Below are positions 1 through 8,487 of a stretch of DNA of 64,000 bases, in pieces. Location of the stretch: the NCBI GenBank assembly GCA_965140355.1, contig OZ223194.1:1674001-1738000 (forward strand). Reading direction: 5' to 3'. This DNA is from Acetobacterium sp965140355 (lineage in GTDB: Bacteria; Bacillota; Clostridia; Eubacteriales; Eubacteriaceae). The first letter of the stretch is position 1; every line of letters begins with the position of its first letter. The notes beneath the pieces are model-generated. The model did no database searches. It saw only the letters and a program-made list of their open reading frames with translations, and was not told where the DNA came from. Both the position numbers and the translations under genes were made by a program.

Positions 1-47
1 CAAGGGTAAAAAAAAATAACAAGGTTAATAATGAACAGGAGGCTAAT

Positions 48-572
48 ATGAAAAAAGTGAAAGTTAAACTTCGTTCCGATGGTTCTTATCAGGATGTTTT
101 GATAACCAGTGAGGACAAGCCTAAGATACCAGCAGAGATGAAAAAAAGTTGGCAGAATATCGCCAATTTGATTGCTGTTTTTGCCAAGGTGCGGGCCGGT
201 CTAATTATGGAGATTACTGAAAAAGCGATGCGTGTTTTTTTGATGAGTGATAACGAATCCAATCCCTATCAGGTTGGCGGAAATGACTATCTTTGTCACG
301 GACTTTATTGCGAAACCGTTATTGGCACCGATGATGAACTATCGGTTGTAGATGCCAGACAATTAGCGGCTTGGAAAGATAATCCCGATGTTGATATTGC
401 GATGATTTCCTATTTTGGTCTTCCGCTTAAATGGCCGGATGGTGAATTTTTTGGGACAATTTGCGTTTTAGATGATCAGCCAATGGTTTTAAGTGAAGAT
501 CAAAAACTGCTGTTAAGAGAATTTAAGGCTTCTATTGAAAAAGATTTAGCATTACTTATGGTCAAAAACTAA
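48..572 (+). CDS. GAF-domain protein
   Basis: A 174-residue soluble protein that reads as a single GAF domain, a small-molecule sensing fold. Residues from about 85 to 150 have the typical ending of short stand-alone GAF proteins: a cysteine- and histidine-containing segment (YLCHGLYCETV), then a strand with LPLKWPDGEFFGTICVLD, then a C-terminal helix. There is no output domain, so it may act by binding a partner or a ligand. A good ribosome binding site (aggaggc) precedes the ATG. The natural ligand cannot be told from sequence. Its upstream context lies outside the window. Confidence 0.75.
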   Translation: MKKVKVKLRSDGSYQDVLITSEDKPKIPAEMKKSWQNIANLIAVFAKVRAGLIMEITEKAMRVFLMSDNESNPYQVGGNDYLCHGLYCETVIGTDDELSVVDARQLAAWKDNPDVDIAMISYFGLPLKWPDGEFFGTICVLDDQPMVLSEDQKLLLREFKASIEKDLALLMVKN

Positions 573-658
573 ACTGCCTAGCTGATTTAAGAGATCCCAA
601 ATTCGTGAAAGTTGCAAGAAATAAAAGGCAGTGACTTTGTTTTTTAGGTATATACTCT

Positions 659-829
659 TAGGCAATTGCAAAATTAAAAAACATCGAACAACGGTTGCTT
701 TAGGTGCAGTTTTCACAAACGATTTCGTAACGTGTAGGCGAACAGTTCATCGAACTGTCCGCCGTACAGTGTAGAAATTGTTTCGTGAGAAACTGAGCCC
801 AAAGCTTACGGCACTTTCGCAATTGCCTA
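659..829. repeat. Family A miniature inverted-repeat element, copy 1 (long form)
   Basis: A 171-bp non-coding element with terminal inverted repeats (TAGGCAATTGC at the left, GCAATTGCCTA at the right). It is flanked by a nearly perfect 9-bp direct duplication, atatactct at 650-658 and atatagtct at 830-838. It matches the reverse complement of 4964-5097 along its length. It carries an extra block of about 37 bp in the middle that contains a small hairpin, GCGAACAGTTC paired with GAACTGTCCGC. No transposase is encoded, so it would need one in trans. Confidence 0.85.
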
Positions 830-892
830 ATATAGTCTGAATGGGAGGAAGTGAAAGTTGTTTTGTTAGGGTGCTCGGAAAGGTAAGGGTAA

Positions 893-1941
893 ATGCAAAA
901 AAAGAAACGAATCGTAATAATAATCCGAATAATATTATTAAGTGGAACGATCATCTCAATGTTTTTCGTACCCTGGATTTTAGTCAAGGCGTGGTTGATG
1001 CCATTACCCGATACAATTCCAGAACAATTAAATGAAGCAATTGGGCTTGGGTTTGATGGCATGATTGTTTATGTTGATCAAGGTGGAAAAGAACCTTCTT
1101 TTTACGCTGCAGGTTGGAAAAATAGGGAAAACAAAATACCGGCAGATCCGCATTCATTATTCAAGATTGCAAGTATTGGCAAGTTATATGATGCTGTCGC
1201 AGTGACTAAATTAGTTAATGCTAAACGTTTGTCTTTGGATAAAACGCTTGCAGATTATTTGCCTGAGCTTGTAGGAAGAATTGAAAATGCTGATAAAATT
1301 ACGTTGAGAATGATGGTACAGCATCGCAGTGGTATTCCCAATTTGACGGACACTCCGAATTTTTGGACCAATCCGCCGGAAAACAATAAAGAAGCGCTTG
1401 AACGTGTGCTTGATTTACCGGCTGATTTTGAACCAGACAAAAATTATGAGTATTCAAACAGCAATTATTTATTGATAACCGAAATCATTGAAAAGGAGTT
1501 GGATATCCCAAATTCCAATACATCAAGGAGAAAATTTTGACGCCGCTCGGACTAAAAAATACGTTTGCTTCGATTCGAGAGGTGAATATGGACGATGTGA
1601 TGAGTGGTTATTATGTTGGCATAGAAGATGATATCAAGAACGATTATTATGGCTCAATGATAGCAACAGCAGAAGATGTGGGGATATTTTTACGGGCATT
1701 AAATGATGGTTCATTGTTGAGTGGCGGGGAACAGGAGATTTATGCTTCAATTTATAAATACGACCATACCGGGTTGATTCCCGGCTATCAGAGTATCGCT
1801 AAATACTACCAAGATATTGACACCGTTGTTATTCAATTTGTGAATACAACTAATTTTGATGGCTATACTTGGAATTTGTCGGAAATCATATATAATCGTA
1901 TTATTCAGATTATCCGCAGGGAAACAAGCATGGATCACTAA
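893..1941 (+). pseudogene. Serine hydrolase (beta-lactamase/DD-peptidase fold), frameshifted
   Basis: Two overlapping frames together make one class C beta-lactamase-like serine hydrolase. The first frame (893-1540) has an N-terminal membrane segment, the catalytic S-x-x-K motif (SIGK, residues 94-97) and the Y-x-N motif (YSN, residues 187-189). The second frame continues with YIKEKILTPLGLKNT, the usual sequence after the Y-x-N block, and runs to 1941. Restoring one base, probably a G, near 1500 in gagttggatat would fuse the frames. It is either a recent pseudogene or a sequencing indel in a G run. The protein would be anchored outside the membrane. It stands alone, with an A-family repeat upstream. 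Confidence 0.8.
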
Positions 1942-2075
1942 ACATCCCTAATTTCATAGTTAGTGATCTGGAAAAAGCAGTGGACTTTACTCTGTTTAGT
2001 AAAGTCCGCTTTTAAAGCAGCTGATTGGAATGGTGTTACTTAATATCCATCTGAGCTGAATAAGCAATCATTTAT

Positions 2076-2852
2076 TTAGTCAAGGCCATTTAAAACGCGA
2101 TCAAGGGTATCGGCAATTACTTGATAGCCGATACTACTGGGATGAAATCCATCGGCGGCCAGATAGGTTTTTAGATGCCCCTTAAACTGGTCATAGTTGG
2201 GGATATAGGCGGTTTTCAAGTCGGCATCGGCGATCAGTTGGGTTTTATAATTCCATTCGAAAAGTTTTGCGGATTTTTGCGGATCTTGTTCGGGATAGGG
2301 ATTATACAAACCAATTAGAGCGATTTGGACCTCAGGATTAAGCGCTCGGATACGGTTAAGGATTGCTTCAAGATTTTTTTTATAAGTGCTAAAAGTTTCT
2401 TGAAAGGCGGTATCTAAAGACAGGGGATCTTCAGATTGAAGGCGATTCAAATCATTACCGCCAATAGAGATAATAATTAAATTGGCGGTAGCAATAAAGG
2501 GGGCATTTTCGGGGTTGTCGACAAGGGTTGCCAATTCGGAGCTGATAGCTCCGGAGACTGACAAATTAGTGACGTCGATGTTTTTTTCGGAATCGATTAG
2601 CGTTGCATAACGTTTGCCGATTCCCATATTTGGGTCATCACCGATGCCGTAACCGATTGAATCGCCAAGTACTAAGATCTTTTCATCGGCAGTCGAAGGT
2701 TCAACGGGAACGTTCTTAGTGGGTTCGGGAATTTCTTGCTGCTTTTTTCCGCCGCCGTTTGTGATGGTGATCGAGATGATTAATCCGGTCACAAAAGCAA
2801 TAATCAGGGCGATCGATAATAATAAAATGAGGGGCCATATTTTTTTTAGCAT
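2076..2852 (-). CDS. Membrane-anchored SGNH/GDSL-type hydrolase
   Basis: A 258-residue protein with one N-terminal membrane segment (about residues 5-30) and an extracellular SGNH esterase domain. The motif GDS at 63-65 gives the catalytic serine (Ser65). Further in is a GGND block (SIGGNDL), and near the C-terminus the D-x-x-H motif (Asp234, His237 in DGFHPSS) completes the triad. The fold hydrolyses ester bonds in lipids or acylated polysaccharide; the substrate is not known here. It is the last gene of a reverse-strand operon, 12 bases after the ABC permease, so it may act on the same cell-envelope substrate, which is inference. Confidence 0.85.
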   Translation of the reverse strand: MLKKIWPLILLLSIALIIAFVTGLIISITITNGGGKKQQEIPEPTKNVPVEPSTADEKILVLGDSIGYGIGDDPNMGIGKRYATLIDSEKNIDVTNLSVSGAISSELATLVDNPENAPFIATANLIIISIGGNDLNRLQSEDPLSLDTAFQETFSTYKKNLEAILNRIRALNPEVQIALIGLYNPYPEQDPQKSAKLFEWNYKTQLIADADLKTAYIPNYDQFKGHLKTYLAADGFHPSSIGYQVIADTLDRVLNGLD

Positions 2853-2864
2853 TGTTTGCTCCTT

Positions 2865-3866
2865 TTATACCAGAATATCTTTGTGATCAAAAATCCCAAA
2901 CCCAATTATGAGAGCTAGTAGTCCCCAGATAAAAAGGGTGATAATTGAAAAATTTAAACTCATTCCCGGGATCGGCTGATAGGAGCCGGTTAAATAACGG
3001 GTGAGATCCAGATTGGTGACAAAGAAAAATTTGACGATGGGCCAATCCGATAGAAAAAGTTGGAGAAATTGCCCACCGATGAGGGCCGCCATTAATATTC
3101 CAATAGCAGAGGCGGTGTTATCAACGATAATTGAAATCAATAAGGTCAGCGAGGCAATCACAATCGAAACATACCAAGTTAATGAATAAATTAATAAGGT
3201 ATATTCAAAACGAGTGATTAAAATCACGGAATCGGCATTTAATTGCCCATCGATTAAACGAAAGCCGGTAATAATGGGCTCATTAAATCCCCATTGCCGA
3301 AAGAAAAGATAAGCGATCAGAATCGATAAAATTCCCATGATAAAAACGATTAAAGTGGTCATCAAAAACAAGGCAATCAACTTGCTCAACAGAATTTTCC
3401 AGCGCGGGACAGCCCGGGTTAATAAGATTTTAATGGTACCGGTTGAGAATTCACCGGAGACCAGATCGGCGGCGAGGATCACAATGATTAAAGGAATTAA
3501 CAACGAAATGCCCTGCTCGACAAAATCCACGCTAAATTTGGCAGCGTTTGGGGTAATCGGGTTGATATCATTTTCGATGAAATAACGTAATTGCTTAATT
3601 TCAATTTCAATCGAGGAAATCCCGCTATCGGGAATATAGGGATTATCGAGACGGTTTTCAAGATCACTTAGTTGTTGGGTGGCCAGACTTTTCCAATCGT
3701 AATTCCCGGTTCCTGAAAAATTTTCAAAGCGGTCAATATTTTTGTGATAAGTATATTGTTGACCATAGGAAAGTAAAGTGACAAAAATGATCAAGAGGCC
3801 GAAAATCAGAATTAATTTTTTCTTTAACAGCAGTTTTGTGACTTCATTACGAATGAGAATAAGCAT
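2865..3866 (-). CDS. ABC-2 type transporter permease
   Basis: A 333-residue integral membrane protein. It has an N-terminal membrane segment, an extracellular loop of roughly 90 residues, and then about five more hydrophobic segments. The cytoplasmic turn LVSGEFSTGTIKILLTRAV is the signature of ABC-2 (BcrB/NosY-like) permeases. It lies 13 bases downstream of its ATPase gene and should form the transmembrane half of that exporter. Systems of this type export lipids, peptides or antibiotics or give immunity to them; no substrate can be named from sequence. Confidence 0.9.
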   Translation of the reverse strand: MLILIRNEVTKLLLKKKLILIFGLLIIFVTLLSYGQQYTYHKNIDRFENFSGTGNYDWKSLATQQLSDLENRLDNPYIPDSGISSIEIEIKQLRYFIENDINPITPNAAKFSVDFVEQGISLLIPLIIVILAADLVSGEFSTGTIKILLTRAVPRWKILLSKLIALFLMTTLIVFIMGILSILIAYLFFRQWGFNEPIITGFRLIDGQLNADSVILITRFEYTLLIYSLTWYVSIVIASLTLLISIIVDNTASAIGILMAALIGGQFLQLFLSDWPIVKFFFVTNLDLTRYLTGSYQPIPGMSLNFSIITLFIWGLLALIIGFGIFDHKDILV

Positions 3867-3879
3867 TGTAATATCCTTT

Positions 3880-4794
3880 CTACTGGATTGTTTGCTGGTT
3901 GGTCAGACTTAGGAAAAGGTCTTCTAAGGTGCTTTTTTTAGCAGCGACGGTTTGCAGTTCAAGGCCGGAAGTGACAAAGAGCTCATTGATTTTGGGTAGG
4001 ACGTCAGGGTCAATGGCGGCAACCAGTTCGTTTTGATTAGTGATTTGAGAGTCAAGGTTAAAATGTTCGCTTAGAATTTTTTGTCCTTGGGACGGATTAT
4101 TTAAAGCCCAAACGATTTCATTGCTTGATAACAGGTCGGTCACAGCACCGTCTCGAACAATAATTCCGTGATTGATAATGCATACCCGATCGCACATCAA
4201 TTGAATCTCGCTGATTAAGTGCGATGAAATGAGCACGGAAATACCGGCTTCTTTTGCTAAGGATTGGATGATCTCCCGAAATTCATGGATTCCCTGGGGA
4301 TCGAGACCATTGGTTGGTTCATCAAGAATAAGTAAATCGGGTTGATGAATCAGGGCTTGAGCTAAACCAATCCGCTGTTTCATTCCCATGGAGTAAATAC
4401 GCACCTTATCATGGATGCGACTGGACATGCCAACGAGAGCAACGGCATGATCAATTGCTTCTTTGGTAACATGTTTTGACATAGCGCCTAAGAGTTCAAG
4501 GTTTTTATAGCCGCTCAGGTAGTCGTACAAATCAGGGCTTTCAATGATGCAACCGACATGAGACATAGCCTTGACGTAATCATCACGAATTGAATGGCCG
4601 CAGATTGAAATGGTTCCGGCGCTGGGTCGTGATAAGCCGACAAGCATTCTTAAAGTCGTCGATTTACCGACGCCGTTAGCGCCTAAAAAACCGAGCACTT
4701 CACCCTTTTTTAGTTGAAAGCTGATGTTTTTGATAATTTCTTTTTTCTTAATGCTTTTAGATAGGTTTGAAACTTTTAAAATAGGCGTATCCAT
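3880..4794 (-). CDS. ABC transporter ATP-binding protein (BcrA/drug-export type)
   Basis: A 304-residue ABC ATPase. The Walker A motif GANGVGKST lies at about residues 38-46. The signature region reads YSMGMKQRIGLA, and Walker B is LLILDEPTNGLD with the catalytic glutamate present. A C-terminal extension of about 80 residues is typical of ABC-2 exporter ATPases such as BcrA. It is the first gene of a three-gene reverse-strand operon with the permease and the SGNH hydrolase. The region upstream, 4795-4900, probably holds its promoter, but no strong consensus is visible. Confidence 0.93.
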   Translation of the reverse strand: MDTPILKVSNLSKSIKKKEIIKNISFQLKKGEVLGFLGANGVGKSTTLRMLVGLSRPSAGTISICGHSIRDDYVKAMSHVGCIIESPDLYDYLSGYKNLELLGAMSKHVTKEAIDHAVALVGMSSRIHDKVRIYSMGMKQRIGLAQALIHQPDLLILDEPTNGLDPQGIHEFREIIQSLAKEAGISVLISSHLISEIQLMCDRVCIINHGIIVRDGAVTDLLSSNEIVWALNNPSQGQKILSEHFNLDSQITNQNELVAAIDPDVLPKINELFVTSGLELQTVAAKKSTLEDLFLSLTNQQTIQ

Positions 4795-4903
4795 AAAATC
4801 CTCGCTTTTGGGAATAGTTTCTATTTAAACTATATGCCCGGAATAATGACAACCAAACAAGTGATTTTTATAGATGGTTATGGCGCAACGACACCTAACT
4901 TAT

Positions 4904-4934
4904 TATTGACATATGTCAATAAGTAGTGTAATAT
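4904..4934 (+). promoter_or_regulatory. Sigma-A promoter overlapped by a perfect 18-bp palindrome
   Basis: TATTGACATATGTCAATA at 4904-4921 is a perfect palindrome. The -35 box TTGACA (4906-4911) is inside it. A 17-base spacer leads to TAATAT (4929-4934). The TTGA-N6-TCAA layout fits Crp/Fnr-family sites. The same core recurs twice at 15822-15877. It is the only convincing promoter for the gene at 5125, from which it is now separated by a repeat element. Confidence 0.75.
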
Positions 4935-4963
4935 GCTATTGCATATAAGTAGGTATAAAAGTT

Positions 4964-5097
4964 TAGGTAATTGCGAAGATGCCATGAGCTTTGGGCCCAG
5001 TTTCGCACGAAACAATTTCTACACGTTACGAAATTGTTTGTGAAAACTGCACCCAAAGCAACCGTTGTTCGGTGTTTTTTAATTTCGCAATGACCTA
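4964..5097. repeat. Family A miniature inverted-repeat element, copy 2 (short form, inverted)
   Basis: A 134-bp element with terminal repeats TAGGTAATTGCG and CGCAATGACCTA. It is bounded by a perfect 10-bp direct duplication, TATAAAAGTT, at 4954-4963 and 5098-5107. Its reverse complement matches 659-829 except that it lacks the central 37-bp block of that copy. It sits between the promoter at 4906-4934 and the gene at 5125, so the transcript of that gene should carry it as a folded 5' leader. No coding content is credible. Confidence 0.87.
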
Positions 5098-5124
5098 TAT
5101 AAAAGTTGACAAGGAGATGCGAAA

Positions 5125-5862
5125 ATGCAATCAAACGATTTATTTCAAGAACTTAAAAATAAATTCCGGACTATTGTTCAAGAAAAGGCATTGCTTGATG
5201 AACAGGTCGTCGTTAAAGGAAAAACTTTAGCAGTCGAAGATGCAATCGGTAAGCCCAAACGTCAGGATTTTCCTTTGATTAAAGGCAAAGAGAAATTGAT
5301 GCAGGCAACTTTTAAAGGGGTGTGCGGTCAGGCGTATAGCGATATGTCCGGCTCTTTTAGCGGCTCATTGGCAGAAATCATTGATAAACCATTGGAAACA
5401 CATTTCGATATGGCGGTTTTCATTGCCACGTTAAATGCGGTGTTACGATATTTGGGCCTTGCTGAAAAAACGATCCATTGTAAAGATGAAGAACCTGAAT
5501 TTTGTGCGGAAAAACTAATTGCTTTTATCCGGGAAAATTATGGTAATCCTAAAATTGCTTTGATTGGATTTCAACCTTCGTTTTTGGAGCGTCTGGCGTT
5601 ACATTTCTCAGTACGTGTGCTTGATATGGACAAGGATCGTATTGACACGATTAAATTTGGAGTTCGGATCGAAGATGGTGAAAAAGACATGGCGGATGTA
5701 TTGGACTGGTGTGATTTAATTTTTGCGACGGGAAGCACCGTAGCCAATGGGACGATCACTAATTTTACAAATCGGGATAAGCCCATTATTTTTTATGGAA
5801 CGACCATTGCCGGCGCGGCCAGTCTTCTGGGATTTGAGCGTTATTGTGAATGTGCAAAATAA
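5125..5862 (+). CDS. DUF364/DUF4213-type Rossmann-like protein (putative heavy-metal chelation family)
   Basis: A 245-residue cytoplasmic protein. The N-terminal part, up to about residue 100, resembles DUF4213. The C-terminal part is a Rossmann-like domain (IALIGFQPSFLERLA, then VLDMDKD, then DLIFATGSTVANGTI) as in the putative heavy-metal chelation family DUF364. Such proteins are often found near molybdenum, iron or corrinoid genes, but the reaction is not established. A good ribosome binding site (aaggag) precedes the ATG. The start codon lies 17 bases beyond the end of the repeat duplication. Its promoter is overlapped by a Crp/Fnr-like palindrome. Confidence 0.7.
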   Translation: MQSNDLFQELKNKFRTIVQEKALLDEQVVVKGKTLAVEDAIGKPKRQDFPLIKGKEKLMQATFKGVCGQAYSDMSGSFSGSLAEIIDKPLETHFDMAVFIATLNAVLRYLGLAEKTIHCKDEEPEFCAEKLIAFIRENYGNPKIALIGFQPSFLERLALHFSVRVLDMDKDRIDTIKFGVRIEDGEKDMADVLDWCDLIFATGSTVANGTITNFTNRDKPIIFYGTTIAGAASLLGFERYCECAK

Positions 5863-5928
5863 ATGATCGAAAAAAGACGCGGCTATATGCTGACTCTGGA
5901 TTAAAGACGGTTTAACAAAGAGATTATG

Positions 5929-5978
5929 AAAAGTGATGCCTTTATATCATAAAAATTGATAAGAGGGTATCACTTTTT
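5929..5978 (+). terminator. Rho-independent terminator after the DUF364-like gene
   Basis: The arms AAAAGTGATGCC (5929-5940) and GGGTATCACTTTTT (5965-5978) pair with one G-U. The stem ends in a short T-run. Confidence 0.65.
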
Positions 5979-6021
5979 GTATTTCATTCCTTCCGGAAAC
6001 AGGTCTATTTAACTTAAGGTA

Positions 6022-6087
6022 GGATGGCCTAGCCAGATTGTATTATATAGTGGGGTGCAAACCCGTCTCGGGTAGAGTAAGCTATCC
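6022..6087 (+). ncRNA. Candidate structured leader RNA of unknown class
   Basis: The outer helix pairs GGATGGC (6022-6028) with GCTATCC (6081-6087). Inside it is a hairpin GGGT-GCAA-ACCC (6053-6064), with a GNRA tetraloop, followed at once by a second small hairpin TCT-CGGGT-AGA. The compact multi-hairpin fold sits about 45 bases upstream of the gene at 6133, where a riboswitch would sit. I do not recognise it as any riboswitch class I know, and no terminator is visible between it and the gene, so control of translation would be the guess. Confidence 0.4.
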
Positions 6088-6132
6088 GTTAATTTAATGG
6101 TGACATGAAATAAAAGAAAAGGAGTAAATAAA

Positions 6133-6714
6133 TTGAAAAAATTGATTTTAGTAACATCGCCTCCGGCAAGTGGGAAAACCTATGTTGCGAAGAAATTGGC
6201 AGAAGCATTAAGTCAGGTCGTTTATTTGGATAAAGATACGCTCATACCACTTTCAAAACAGATTTTTGTTGTCGCTGGTGAAGAATATAATCGGAGTTCC
6301 GATTTTTTCGAAAAAAATATTCGCGATTATGAATACGAAACCGTGGTAGCCCTGGCACTGGAAGCCCTCGATTATGACAATACGGTTTTGATTAATGCCC
6401 CGTTCACAAAAGAAGTACGAGATATCAATTATATCTATGATCTTAAAGCAAAATTGAAGAAAAAAAAGGCGTCTTTAGTTGTTATCTGGGTGGAAACAGC
6501 AATCGAAGTAACGAGACAAAGAATGATTGCCAGAAACTCTGAACGAGATACCTGGAAACTTGCTCATTGGGATGAGTATCTTGCCGAGAGTAATTTTAAT
6601 ATTCCGATTGGGTTGGATAATCCTCATGTAAAAGATGATTTGCTGATTTTTAAAAACTCAACCGACCAGGAATTCAAAACATCATTAAATGAGATCTTAT
6701 CAATTCTTGAATAA
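6133..6714 (+). CDS. P-loop kinase-like AAA family ATPase
   Basis: A 193-residue protein with a Walker A motif SPPASGKT at residues 9-16, immediately after the first strand. It then has a DKDT segment and a lid region rich in arginine (TRQRMIARNSERDTW). The layout matches small-molecule kinases of the gluconate/shikimate/zeta-toxin-like P-loop group. The phosphate acceptor is unknown. It starts with TTG, eight bases after ggag. The upstream region contains a candidate structured RNA. Nothing downstream suggests an operon. Confidence 0.6.
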   Translation: MKKLILVTSPPASGKTYVAKKLAEALSQVVYLDKDTLIPLSKQIFVVAGEEYNRSSDFFEKNIRDYEYETVVALALEALDYDNTVLINAPFTKEVRDINYIYDLKAKLKKKKASLVVIWVETAIEVTRQRMIARNSERDTWKLAHWDEYLAESNFNIPIGLDNPHVKDDLLIFKNSTDQEFKTSLNEILSILE

Positions 6715-6888
6715 ACGTTTTGATTGGGGAAATCAGGATTTTTTGAAATAGAAAAAAATAATGCTGGAAAAAAATATTAAAACAGTTAAAATAGTAGAGG
6801 TGCGAATTAGTTTGGAAAGCAATCGGAACACGAGGATGAGAAAAACTTAAAAAAGCAATTTGAAAAAGCAATAGTTGGAGGAAATGGT

Positions 6889-8241
6889 GTGGATAAACGC
6901 AGTGAGTTTTCAAGTAAAATCGGGTTTGTGTTGGCTGCGGCCGGATCGGCAGTGGGGCTGGGAAATATCTGGCGGTTTCCGTATCTGGCCGCAAAGTATG
7001 GAGGCGGTCTCTTTCTGGTGATTTACCTGATTTTTGTGGCAACGTTGGGATTTGCAATTATGACGGCCGAATTGGCGATTGGTCGAAAAGCCCAGCTTAG
7101 CCCGGTGGGTGCCTATCGGGTCTTAAATAAACGATTTAGTTTTGTCGGGATTATTGCTTCATTGGTGGCGTTCCTGATTCTTCCCTATTACAGCGTTATC
7201 GGCGGTTGGGTGATAAAATATTTTGCGGTTTTTGTAACGGGTGGTGGAATGGCCACTGCCGGTACGGATTATTTTACTGGTTATATAACCAGACCCGTTG
7301 AACCGATTATATGGCAGTCTATTTTTGTTTTAGCGACTACCTTTGTGGTGATTAGAGGGGTCAAGGACGGCGTTGAGAAAGCCAGTAAAATATTAATGCC
7401 GATATTGATTGTGATGTCCGTGTTTCTTTCGATTTATTCGATCATACAGCCCGGGGCGATGGCCGGGGTTTGGTATTTCCTTTATCCGGATTTGGCGAAT
7501 TTCAGCTTTCAGGCCGTTTTAGCAGCCATGGGACAAATGTTTTATTCGTTATCGCTGGCAATGGGGATCATGGTGACTTATGGCTCGTATCTTAGCAAAA
7601 AAGATGATCTGGAAGCTTCAGTCAAGCAAATTGAAGTGTTTGATGCCGGGATTGCGATACTAGCGGGCTTTATGATTATTCCGGCAGTGTTTGCTTTTTC
7701 CGGCGGGGACCCAACAATGCTTAATAAGGGGCCAGGTTTGATGTTTGTCACCCTTCCTAAGGTGTTTGAAAGCATGGGATTTGGCAGCATCATGGGAGGC
7801 GCTTTTTTTCTGCTGGTTTTATTTGCCGCACTGACATCTTCGATTTCACTGATGGAAGCAGTGGTAGCAACCTTTTGTGATCAGTTTAAGTGGGAACGAA
7901 AAAAAGGGGTTCTGATTGTCGCGTTGCTGACTATTTTGATTGGAATACCATCGTCTTTGGGGCAAGGAGTATGGAGTGGGATACATATTTTTGGATTCAA
8001 TTTTCTGGATTTCTTTGATTTTATCACAAACTCTATTTTAATGCCGGTAGGGGCCTTCTTTACCTGTATCCTTGTGGGTCATGTTTTGGAAACAAAACTT
8101 ATTGTTGATGAAGTTAAACTGTCTTCACCGTTTAAACGTGAAAAACTGTTTATCGTGATGATTAAATATATTGCCCCCCTGTGTATAATTGGTATTCTCA
8201 TCAGTTCAATTTTAGAAGCGCTGGGCGTTATAAAATATTGA
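6889..8241 (+). CDS. Sodium-dependent transporter, neurotransmitter:sodium symporter (NSS) family
   Basis: A 450-residue membrane protein with about eleven to twelve hydrophobic helices. The N-terminal signature (FVLAAAGSAVGLGNIWRFPY) is the unwound first helix of the LeuT fold, which binds sodium and substrate. Bacterial NSS members import amino acids or related amines with sodium. The substrate cannot be named. The start is GTG, preceded by ggagg. The length agrees with bacterial members that have eleven rather than twelve helices. Its terminator has been duplicated by insertion of a family B element. Confidence 0.93.
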   Translation: MDKRSEFSSKIGFVLAAAGSAVGLGNIWRFPYLAAKYGGGLFLVIYLIFVATLGFAIMTAELAIGRKAQLSPVGAYRVLNKRFSFVGIIASLVAFLILPYYSVIGGWVIKYFAVFVTGGGMATAGTDYFTGYITRPVEPIIWQSIFVLATTFVVIRGVKDGVEKASKILMPILIVMSVFLSIYSIIQPGAMAGVWYFLYPDLANFSFQAVLAAMGQMFYSLSLAMGIMVTYGSYLSKKDDLEASVKQIEVFDAGIAILAGFMIIPAVFAFSGGDPTMLNKGPGLMFVTLPKVFESMGFGSIMGGAFFLLVLFAALTSSISLMEAVVATFCDQFKWERKKGVLIVALLTILIGIPSSLGQGVWSGIHIFGFNFLDFFDFITNSILMPVGAFFTCILVGHVLETKLIVDEVKLSSPFKREKLFIVMIKYIAPLCIIGILISSILEALGVIKY

Positions 8242-8280
8242 TGTAGCGACACAAAGTAATCTCCAAATCAGGAAATTGTT

Positions 8281-8457
8281 CAGACTGTCAAAAAAGATAA
8301 CGTAGTACCGACAATTGTTAGATCATGTTGTGTGCCTCAAGGCGAACAGTTGCAGCGAAAAGGCTGTCTTTAGCCAAAGCGTTGATTGCAACTGTACGAA
8401 TTGCGTGCATGCAACAGATTAACAATTGATCGGTACGGTAGTTTGTCGACAACCTCA
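8281..8457. repeat. Family B palindromic element, copy 1, inside a duplicated terminator
   Basis: About 175 bp with terminal repeats cagactgtc at the left and gacaacctc at the right. Internal boxes accgacaattgtt and aacaattgatcggt bracket a core of about 100 bp. The left flank (8256-8279) and right flank (8458-8481) are copies of one terminator hairpin, 19 of 24 bases identical. Only the right copy is followed by a T-run. No protein is encoded. Copies also lie at 21714, 23976 and 50898, and a diverged one at 45133. Confidence 0.88.
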
Positions 8458-8487
8458 GCAATCTCTAAAACAGGAGATTGCTTTTTT
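8458..8487 (+). terminator. Rho-independent terminator (downstream copy) of the NSS transporter gene
   Basis: GCAATCTC (8458-8465) and GAGATTGC (8474-8481) form a perfect 8-bp stem, followed by six T. A degenerate upstream copy at 8256-8279 lacks the T-run. A group II intron starts directly after the T-run. Confidence 0.85.

Noticed and set aside
700..1062. Open frame on the reverse strand across the family A element, sharing a peptide with a frame at 4991-5230
   Set aside because: The shared peptide (TRYEIVCENCT) comes from the repeat itself. Neither frame has a ribosome binding site or family features, and both overlap real genes.
8341..8440. Family B elements considered as CRISPR repeats or as riboswitches
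   Set aside because: Copies are kilobases apart, occur in both orientations, lie downstream of genes rather than before them, and are flanked by target duplications.
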